Position numbers and translations under genes: made by a program. A model generated the notes under the pieces. That model did not search any database. It was not told the DNA's origin and was given only the letters and a program-made list of their open reading frames with translations. Shown in pieces: positions 54,426 through 64,000 of a stretch of 64,000 nt of DNA. The first letter of the stretch is position 1. Each line of letters starts with the position of its first letter. This DNA comes from Onchocerca volvulus (taxonomy: Eukaryota > Nematoda > Chromadorea > Rhabditida > Onchocercidae): NCBI GenBank assembly GCA_000499405.2, contig HG738138.1:4328368-4392367 (forward strand), in the 5' to 3' direction.

Positions 54426-57400
54426 TCATGCACATGGAGCAGAAAATGTGCCATGTTTGATCAGTAACTGAATGTTATCAAGTCCAATCACATAATTCTT
54501 CTTTAACCTGTCTGCCACAAAATAAATCTGAAATACATTGAAAAATATTATTAAATTGTAAAAGGCTTTTTTTGTCAAATTAAAATTTTTTTAGTCACAT
54601 TTTTCGAAAAAAAATAGTTTTACCGTATGGATTCCAGGTGATATGTTGATATAGAAATTTGTCCATCTTCTCGTTTTCAGGCATAGCATTTGTCCAGTTT
54701 TTTCAAATGGACAATTTTTAAGAGAATCTAAACAGACCCGTAAGCGGCCATATTTGCCAGCCATGTGTACATGAAAGCTAATGCGTGATTCTTCGGGTAC
54801 ATTTATTGCTTTTGACATTTGCATGAGAAATATTGCTGCTGGATTGTTCGTTTCACCGGCATATGCAAACCAGCCATCTTAAATTTGCAATTCATCCGAG
54901 ATATTTAAATTTACTCAGTCACTACTTGAAATCTGTTAAATCTGAATGCGATCACAAGAGATGGAATTTCATAATAACTCCACTTTAAGCATGAAATAGC
55001 CAGATCACAATCTATAAGCTGAATGATTAGCTATTTCAGTGGTCCGAGATAACTTGGATAGGTTGTCAGCTTTCTAATTCATTTTTGTGGCCATATATGA
55101 TTGAGCACTCAATGTGCAATCAATTGGCTGACAAATTATAAGATGAATTATGAAAACCAAGAAATCATACCACCATTGATATCGCGCATTATACCGGTGA
55201 GAGAATTGCCAACCTTTCGATTTGAAAGTTTCCATTTTTTCAAAATGATGTCCGACGGCAAATCTATTATGGAAACTATTTAGATTATTTATGGTCAAAG
55301 TCAATGTAAAATTCGATTACTGAAAATCTTTGGTATCATCTTGGGATTGGAAATATTTGATATAATGATATGTCTAGAAAAATTCGGAAAAAATTCTGAC
55401 AAAAAAATCTCGGATAAAATATACCCAGCAAAAGATCTTCATCATCTCGAAGCTGATCATTAGATACGTAATAACACATGTTATCGGCGTCAAACGAGCA
55501 ATCCGTGAAGGGACAAGGTGAAACAAGATGAGTATCGGTACGTTCGAGAGGCAACGCTGATATTGATTTCCGCAATATTGGTGAAATATATGACGGAAAC
55601 AATCTATATTTTGAATTTGAAATTATTGTCATTTTTCTGAAAATTCTTATATTTTGAATTTGAAATTATCAATAGCAGGAAAAAATCAAAACGAAATTCG
55701 ACACTTTTTTTGCAACGTAAATTAACTGACCTCTTTCGATGTCCATTTGCGAGGGAAGAAGTGGAGCTTTTGTTCACTGAATTAATTCCATTAACATCTG
55801 ATAAATTACCTGAGAAATCTGCCTTTTTTTTCCGATTTGCAGTTTGAAGGGGAAAAGTTCTTTCATTTTTCATTTAATTAATCTCTCATCTGAGGAAAGT
55901 TCATATTGCAGATATATTTTAAAACAAAACTAGCGTTTGACGAAAAAAAAAATTCATTTGCGTTTCTGCTGCAGATTCATCAGGCGATTTGCAGGCTGTC
56001 ATTATCCTTCGGAGGTCAAGAAATAAGTTACTTTAGCTAAGCTCATGATTTGTAAAATGCTTTTCCAAAAGTTATAAGCGCGAGTAGAAGAAATTGTGAA
56101 GTAGAATTCAACGATCTATTTTGCACATGACGAAACATGACAGAATATCTCAATTAAAAGTTTGCAAGAACTGACTTCACTTAGTCTATCGTCATTCTAT
56201 GAAACTTACACTGCTTCCGAAAAAATTCGCATGGAAAATTTCTTTTCCTAAAAGTTTGAAGCTGTACCTTTCAAATTGTCAAAAAGGCGGGATTTGTTGC
56301 CAGTGCCTTCAGTTGATTGTAAATTGATATTCTCTGTAAAGTTAAACTTATTAGAATTAAATTAAAAGCTCCTGTTTTCATATATAAATAAAAATTTCTG
56401 TGAAGCCTTAAAAAAGATATCATTTGTTATTTGACGAGATTTCTTACTTAATTATTTGTAATTTTGAGCATTCGAAATGAATAGTCCATTAACAAACGGT
56501 ACTTCCGGGAATATGTTCTAACCTAGTTGAATATTATCCAGTAATTTATTGCATTCGGATGATAATAAAATTTTGATCAAATATCGTGGAAGAATTTACA
56601 AGAAGAATTTTTCTTTACGGAAAAATTTGTTTAAAAGGCAGAATTTACCACAAAGTGCGGCGTCGTAGAAGATATCGTCTATTGCAATTATGTCAAACGG
56701 CTGAATGTAATTTGAGCGTATCAAAAGCTGAAATATTTTGCTTATGTCAAAGCAGTATAAGCATTTGGGAACTAAAAGTTGGTAATGATTTTATCAGTCT
56801 TAAGCTATCAGATTTGCAATAAAGGGAAGAAAAATCTTCAAAGTATATTGCTATTACACAACACCTTCACAGCTTGTTCCCTAAAGTCATTCTAGTTCCA
56901 GATCAGACGGTCAAAATCAAAATATTGCTGCTTGCATATTGCATAGTAGAAAATATCATCATGGATTCTCATGATAGCAGGTCTTATTATCCGTAGTATT
57001 GCAATAATTATAAGTATTACTTCAAATGGTTGAGTAAGAGGTGGAAATTCAACAGCATTGAATAACCACTGATGAGCACGATTTTTTGGGAAAACCGGAA
57101 AGCATCGTAGGTCAGCAACATTTAAATTTCCTATTGGTTGACGGACACATACTTCTAGCGTTGCTGAATTACCCGTGCGATAATACCAGAAAGTTAAGCT
57201 GCCACCGCCTATCTGACAACTGCAACAATTAAAATAATAAAATAAACAAAATTATTAGCTCAATTTGAGCCAGTTTAGTTAACTTTTGACATTTCAAACA
57301 AAATTTAAAATTTTTCGCAAACTGATAAACCTTATACTGTTGCTTATTAAAGTGGCTTTTTGCATTCCATCGAAAGGTCCATGTGTATATGCAAATACCT

Positions 57401-58250
57401 CATCTATAATAAAATATTTCTCATTACTCTAAAGATGATTATTTTATCGTACATGTTTTAAATACTGAATTGCATTTTTTTTTTATCTTTAAACTATTGA
57501 TGTCCTTGTTATCCGGATAAAAAAATTGTTAAGGTATAGGCAGATAAATAGTAGCTGTGAAGAACAGCAAGAGTCCTAGATTCCATCTTGATTCCAAAAC
57601 TGTTAAAGCTGAATAATTGAATTGCAAGCATGTTTTTCAGATTCTCAAAATGTCCTAAGAAAAGGTACATAAATGCTATCATTAAGTAATATCAGTAATT
57701 AATTAAAAGAAAGGGGATGAGAGCAGGAAATCATTATCTTTCGATATCACAGGATTCAATTTACAGTGTTTGAAGACCAAACAGACAGTCCTTAAACAGG
57801 AAATTGATAAATCTCTTTCTATCAAATCATAATAAAGTATTAGCGAAGTAAAATAAAATAATCAACCTGAATTATTCTTGAAAGGAGTTATATTGAAATG
57901 ATCTCTCACTCTGACATTCTTTGCTATCAGGAAATCACCACTATCGTCAGCAACAGTATCATTACGCCATTGGCATGCTAATCCGAAGCCACAATTCAAA
58001 TCTGCTGACGTGTTTATTTGACTTGTTACTAAAAACAAATTTGCGCATTTAAGAGCCTACTCAATCAGTTTAGCCAAAACAATTTAAATAAGTTTTATTT
58101 TTTTTTTTTTTTTAAATTTTTAGTAATTTTTAATGAAATACAAGGATGCTTTTCTATAATGTGGATTTTTTTACAAATAATTTTGATAACAAACTATCAC
58201 CAACCTTTCGACAACAATTCGCTTACAAAAAAAATTACAGTTAGCCACAT
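54426..58250 (-). CDS. Secreted protein with two divergent MAM-like domains (MAM gene 2), 447 aa, 11 exons
   Basis: Predicted extracellular protein; function unknown. Exons: 58205-58250, 57867-58028, 57331-57403, 57021-57219, 56649-56727, 56268-56333, 55731-55809, 55425-55603, 55171-55275, 54624-54877, 54426-54527; codon phase is kept at every join. Signal peptide MWLTVIFFVSELLS. MAM-like domain 1 (about 28-186): NCGFGLACQWRND, SLTFWYYRTGN, LEVCVRQP, ending IIAIDDIFYDAALC. The linker is Ser/Asn-rich with a basic HRKR site (about 230-235) that might be cleaved. MAM-like domain 2 (about 264-440): CPFTDCSFDADNMCYY, KWKLSNR, GWFAYAG, RISFHVHMAGKYG, ending VIGLDNIQLL. Stop follows shortly after, with no membrane anchor. 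Two MAM-like domains, as in MAM gene 1, suggest an ancient duplication, though the linkers and N-terminus differ. Confidence 0.88.
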
Positions 58251-60007
58251 TCTTCCGCTCACAACATCAGAAAAACATTTTCATTATTCTTATCAATGTA
58301 CCATTATCGATACCATTCAGTTATGAAAAACAATGTATTGCCGATAATATTGCAAAGAGGAAACAACGGAAATCGAATTACTAAAAAAGAATCACTGGCA
58401 AACTTGTTTAAGTTAAGTTGCTATGCAAGACAATTGACGATCGGATCGGATGATCATATTTGCTTATTCAATTTATCCTTGGTCGTGAAAATTTCGGAAA
58501 CGACTCAACCGCTAAATGTTGTTGCACATTGGCACATATATTTGTAATATAATAGAAAGCTATAACTTCGTATCACATTGCTATCCATAGGAATAATAAT
58601 GAAAGAAGGTAATTGAGGAAAAAATAATTGAGCCTTTTTTTTCAAACATTCTAATAAATAAAATTCATTAAATTATTGAGAGAAAGTGGTTCGATTTCAA
58701 AGTAGATTTTCACGAAGATCTGAATCTATAATATGGTAGCAAACAAGAAAGACAAAATAAGAGTGGTAAAGTGAAGGGATTTGTACAAAGAAGTATATAT
58801 AAAGTATACAAAAATTGGGAGCATGACCTAGTAATCATTAAAGAGGAAGTTAATAATTGAGCATTCGAAATGAATGTTATTCCATTTCCTCTAAAATCAT
58901 TTAAATCCATCCTCGGACATTTCCCATTGTATCATCGATAACTACTGCCGTCTACTCAATCAAAATAATTGCATTTGTTTTTCAATAGAATCAATATAAT
59001 TGCATTTACTTTCCAGTACAATGCTATCCTTATTCAGTTTCTTGTTGAGTTGCAAATCACAAAACCAGTAGAGATTGCTTAACAAAAATTGCATGCAAAG
59101 TCGATTCTTATTGAAATTCACAAACTCTTTCAACTTCAATCTACTTTCTTACTTCCGAACTACAAGGTAAAGGATAATCAATGAATGAAAAGTAAGTAGA
59201 AAAATAAAAAATCTTTTATGGATTAAATGTTTCTCATGTATTGTACAGAACACAAGAGCACCATTCTATCCAATTCTTATATGAAAAGGGAGAATACTGA
59301 ACACAACAAATAGGCAAGATATTTGACCGTAAGACCACCAGTATGATCAAGATTCTCGGTAGGTCAAAATACCAAGAAAAGAATACTATTCGAATAGTTT
59401 ATCCGGGCGGGAGGTAGCTTTCTTATGCATTTTTTCTGATATTCGCTACTCATTATCACCAGTTTTCTGATCTTTTATGTTCTCGGTTCGAGACTAATTT
59501 TAGGTTAACTCACATATTCTTATGAATTTTTTGAATTCTGTCCATCAGAACGAAAATTTGTTCGGTTTTTCTTTCTTCAGTTTTCCGATTTCTTCTTTCC
59601 TGATCTGAGTAATCAATTGGGACAAAACGAAATCTTCAAGTGCAGTGCTTAGGATTTAATGTTCCAGCCAAAAGTATGATGTTGAAAATTATTGTACTTC
59701 TTTTCAGGGATTATCCATAAGCAGGAATTAACTGTAAATTAGATAAATCCTCAATTCAGAATCGAAATAATATGAGCGCGCATCGAAGCTCATACAGTCC
59801 AAATAATCGAGTTACGGTTAGTTCTCTAACTTCAGTTCAATTACAAAAACTTAGAAACTCGACTCTTATAATTCTAAAAAAAAAAAAAAAATTCTGTGTA
59901 AAGAGCCATGGTTTTTTTATTCGCAATATAAATGTCCAATATATTTGTACCTATATCATATCTAACTTCAGTCAAAAAAAATATTAAGTCCGTTATCCAT
60001 AAAAAGT
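58251..60007. other. Divergent intergenic region, shared promoter space
   Basis: This lies between the minus-strand MAM gene 2 and the plus-strand LDLRa gene, so both promoters should be here. A TTCAG acceptor at about 59967-59971 lies 36 nt before the LDLRa start codon and could receive a spliced leader. No other feature was recognised. Confidence 0.5.
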
Positions 60008-63000
60008 ATGGCCGACAACTCTTCACAATATCATCAGCGTTCGGATTGTGTTGGTGGATCTCTTGAAATTGACAGGTACACTTATTTAAGCTTCTCACAG
60101 TATATTTTTAATGTTTAATGAATTTTTCACTTTTTCATTTCATATATTTCATTCCTTAATGCAGCTTGCATATCCAAATATTAGAATAACATGGACATCC
60201 AATTGTTTATTTCTTTCGATGATAACTGCACACTAAATATTTCTCGAAGAAGCTTATAATGTTGGTCGTTTAACTAATTATTTTAATCTAACCGCTAGTG
60301 AGTTGCAAATTGAACTGAAGAATCAACCATACAATGGTTAATAGTTCGAAGTCTCCACAGATCTAATCGGGCATCTAAGAATAACATCGCAAATTATATG
60401 TTTCATATATACGATTGATTCTTGCTCACAACTTCAATTTCCAGAGAAAACCAAGATCGGGGATGCTGCCTTGCTTTTCTTCTCAAGATCGAAAATTTCA
60501 AGCAATATTTAGCTGAAATTAGTTGTTGTACGTGGCTGAATAATATACCACTATTTGCCTTTTTAATCGGTGTTACGATCTTTCTGGTCGTTTTAATTAT
60601 CTTACCGTTCCTGACTGCATCGCTCATCATACGAAGCTATGTAAGGAATTCATGATTTTGAATCTTTAAATTCTGCGCTATTTAAAATGAGTTAGTAAAA
60701 ATATCCGAAGGTTTTATTCATGGATGGATCAGTTTAGTTGTCAACATCTCAGAATGACATGCATACGATCGAGATCATTAGAGTACAGTCGAATTGGCCC
60801 AATGCTGACCTCTCGCTACAGCATAGATCCTTCAGATCGATGATTCCGCCGAATATTACATTCTGCAAAGGATATGGGTTTTCATGCACAAATTTGCCAG
60901 TAAGATGACTATTCTTATTGCTAAAATTATTTGCAATTTATTGATAATCGAGTAGTATTATTGAATCGAAAAAATACTACGCAGTTAATTAATTAGTCGT
61001 AATCTGCAATAATTTTTCATTGAATTAATTCGATCATCTCGTAAAAAAAAAAAGAAAAAAAAAACTTTATTCCATATCAGAGTCTTGTCATTGGAACATT
61101 GCAACGTTGCGATGGTGTTGAAGATTGTCCAGATGGGAGCGACGAAACTGGATGCAAATGTATGTATAAATTTTCGATAGCTCTGAAGGCAGCAGATTTG
61201 TGATTTACCAAACAAAATCCTTTTTTATTCGTAAATAAGGATTTTTCGCTCAAGTAATGAAAATATTTTAGTGTGTCACACGACGGTTAACTGTTCCAGT
61301 GTAATGACATACGGAATCATCTCATCGAGACATTCGATATGTTTACGTGGTAATCGTTTATGTGATGGAAACATTGATTGTCCAGATCATTCTGACGAGG
61401 AGCGTTATTGCAGTAAGTTTTTTTCACGTGGTGTGTTGATTATTTGTGGCCATTTCTTCCATATTTCCTAAAATAGTTGTACAATCTGATTTTTTTAGAA
61501 AAAGAATGCTCAGAACATGAAGTACGATGCGGTGAAACAGGTATATGCATAAGTCATGAACAGATATGTGACGGTGACATGCAATGCAAGTACGGAGAAG
61601 ATGAGAACAGCTGCGACGGTATATGTCGCGCAGGCGCATTATGGTGTGACGAGAAGAAAAAATGTTTACCCAAGTGGCAAATTTGCGATGGAATCCAAAA
61701 TTGCCCGGATGGCAAGGATGAAATGGTATGGGTGAGGAGTGCTATTCTCATTTACAATGTGAATCAAATTTCAAAATCCAAACTTTATCAAAATCATCTC
61801 AGCAATTCTTCCATTTTTCAGTTGAATTCAATGCTACAATGCTTCATTATTATGAGTTTTTGTGGGATTTCTGTGGAGTTCAATGACAATTTAAAAAATA
61901 CTAGCTGTGAAAAAGGTTTAAAGCTAAAAGGCTGTATGAATAAATCAAACAACAAAAATATATCACCATCATTTATTTGGATTTCTCTAGGATTGCACAT
62001 GCAGGGAATGCTCAGGTATCGGGAAGGCATTATGTAATAATACCAATGTGTGCATTGAACGTTCGCAAGTTTGTGACGGTAATGAGGATTGCCCTGGTGG
62101 AGACGATGAAGTTAACTGTCCTGGAAGTTGTCCACACAGCTCCGAAGAGGTTCGTTCATAAGACATTTTCAAAACCTTTTTAACCTTCAGTTATGGCACG
62201 TTTGGATGCAAGCTCATAACTCATCGGGAAAAAGCAATTATACTTCATTTTAAAATCACTCTATTTAAGGAGTTCATTCAATGCCGAAATGGTATTCGCT
62301 ACCATAGAAAGTATGCTTGTAGTGGATTACTGAATGAGTGCGAAGGAAAGTGTGATAAATGTTTTGAAGAGATGGCATTCACTTGTAAGAATCATAAATG
62401 CATCAAAAGAAATTTGGTTTGTTATTTATTCTTTTTGATGAAGAAATCGCAGGATCAATCGAATTCAGACAACGTTCGATTATTTAAATTACACCTTCAG
62501 AGATAAGTTGGTGGAGGAAAAAGAAACGAATGAAGATAATGAGCCAAATGGTCATTATTCTCAATACTCTTCTTTTATTACTTGATATTTAAGGTATGTG
62601 ATGGCCTGGATGACTGTGGCGACAATTCCGATGAAGCGAACTGTAACTGCACCACTATGAAGCGGTGGCGAGACACGATGCAGTGCATGGTGCAAACTCG
62701 TGGACAGACGACTAAATGCATTCCATTGGTGAATTCATAGTTATCTTAAAATAATTAATTCCACTAATTGAGTTCTCTATAAATTTCAATAATTACAGTC
62801 GCAACGTTGTGATGGTTACGAGGATTGTCCGGATGGTGAAGATGAGAGAAACTGTGAGGGATGCATCAATTCAAATGCTATTTATTGTGCGCCATCGAAA
62901 ACTTGCTTGCTTAGCACAAAGCGTTGTGATGGTGTTGCTGACTGTCCCGATGATAATGATGAAGAAAGGTGTAGTTGTGCAGGTAAATGAATCGTTGTTG

Positions 63001-63400
63001 TTGCACATAAAATGCTGATAAAAAGTTATACTAGCTAATAAAATGAAACATGATGAATTGATGGCTGAATATGAGCATGGACTTTATTTTATCGCAAGCG
63101 TGTGTTTGATTTAGTTAAAAAATAGTCTTCGCTTCAAAGAGCTGGGCGATGTGCGATCAGGGGAGTGGTTGCACGGGGCTCTGTCTTTTGAAAAGAAACA
63201 AAAACATGTTCTGTTGTATTGCAGAATGCAAAATGCATGGATTCCCGACATATATGTGTACAAATGCGGCCAAATGCTTCAGACGACATGAAGTATGCAA
63301 TCCCTATACGCGATGTCCGAATGCTTCAGAAGTGGACAAGTTGTTCTGTGCTAACCAGGCTCGACAAGATACTTTCCTTACTGCAAAAAAGAAGTTGTAA
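60008..63400 (+). CDS. Type II membrane protein with about ten LDL-receptor class A repeats, 557 aa, 11 exons
   Basis: Predicted cell-surface protein with cytoplasmic N-terminus, one membrane span and a calcium-binding LDLRa ectodomain; ligand unknown. Exons: 60008-60075, 60445-60640, 60738-60899, 61081-61159, 61272-61412, 61499-61725, 61991-62149, 62270-62416, 62594-62728, 62799-62982, 63225-63400. There is no signal peptide; residues 1-55 are hydrophilic, then a helix about 56-83 ([19 protein letters not shown]). Repeats carry the C-D-G-x-x-D-C-x-D-x-x-D-E-x-x-C acidic cage, e.g. [65 protein letters not shown]. Repeats 6 and 10 lack part of the cage, and the last ends [11 protein letters not shown]. 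No EGF, YWTD propeller, protease or CUB domain follows. This sets it apart from LDLR-family receptors and from type II serine proteases, although it has the topology of the latter. No orthologue name is offered. Confidence 0.9.
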
Positions 63401-64000
63401 ACAATGACTTATTATTTGTCCTGTTGACAACACTTGATGTTTATGAGGAACAGGCACAGTATCTCGGTGGCATCATTTTAGAGATTCCTAAAAGAAGTCA
63501 AAATTACGCTGCTTGGCTGCCAGCTGTAATTTATTCATCATAAACGTTGTCTGTTTTGTGTTTTCTTAATGATTTCATTTTTTCCTTAAATTATTTCTCC
63601 ACTCGTTTCTTTTTTGTGAAGTTATCGTTTTTTCGAAAGGTTCTCGTTACAAAGATTCATCCGAGCTAAGTACTCATTTCTTTACAATAATTCAGTCTAG
63701 CTAAGAGTGCAATCTCTTTGGTGTTTAGATTTTCTTGAAATTAAATTTTAATTTCTTCACTATGCAAATCTCATGAAGGCAATCGAATCTGGACACATAA
63801 GCAAAATGTCAAAAACTGTATCATTTTGATAAGGACAAAATAAGTGCATCAGGCATTATATTATTTTCATCATTTTTTTCAGCGACGAATAGTCTTTCTA
63901 CTTTTCTTTTATGATCTATGTTATTCTGTTAATATAATGATTTGTTCATTCTGTTCAAAAAAGAACATTAGTGTTCATCCTGGATTAATAATTCTCATTG
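63401..64000. other. Downstream of the LDLRa gene
   Basis: Presumed 3' UTR and intergenic DNA. No AATAAA close to the stop codon and no exon was seen before the window ends. Confidence 0.45.

Noticed and set aside
59484..59510. GGTTCGAGACT resembling a tRNA B box
   Set aside because: No acceptor, D or anticodon stems can be paired around it.

Overview
The window looks like nuclear DNA of a filarial nematode (Onchocercidae). It is strongly AT-rich. Its genes are split into many short exons with nematode-type acceptors (TTTCAG/TTACAG). The families are metazoan: a FMRFamide-type peptide GPCR, a PI3-kinase adaptor, a cytosolic 5'-nucleotidase II, secreted MAM proteins and an LDLRa-repeat membrane protein. 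A short piece reads as Wolbachia-type DNA gyrase A, the kind of nuclear endosymbiont insertion known from filarial genomes. The genus cannot be fixed by eye.

Layout. 1.7-5.2 kb (+): five-exon class A peptide GPCR. 6.9-10.6 kb (-): nine-exon p85-like PI3K regulatory subunit (nSH2-iSH2-cSH2). 10.65-34.56 kb: about 24 kb without a recognisable gene, holding simple repeats, small tandem duplications, hairpins and a few unassigned coding-like stretches. 34.56-39.34 kb (+): complete twelve-exon NT5C2-type nucleotidase, including a 50-nt first exon too short to stand out as an ORF and one apparent GC-AG intron. 40.0-40.45 kb: gyrA fragment on the minus strand beside an unassigned plus-strand coding-like piece. 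41.2-41.55 kb: cluster of inverted repeats, including a 55-nt-arm near-perfect hairpin. 42.45-47.17 kb (-) and 54.43-58.25 kb (-): two secreted proteins, each with two MAM-like domains, probably diverged paralogues. 53.88-54.10 kb (-): thioredoxin-fold-like fragment. 60.0-63.4 kb (+): type II membrane protein with about ten LDLRa repeats.

All exon models were assembled by hand from splice signals, codon phase and family alignment from memory. The phases close without a break in all six multi-exon genes, which is the main support for the models. The genes do not form one pathway. The GPCR, PI3K adaptor, MAM and LDLRa proteins concern signalling and the cell surface or matrix, while the nucleotidase is housekeeping purine metabolism. 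No tRNA, rRNA, spliced-leader RNA gene or CRISPR array was seen.
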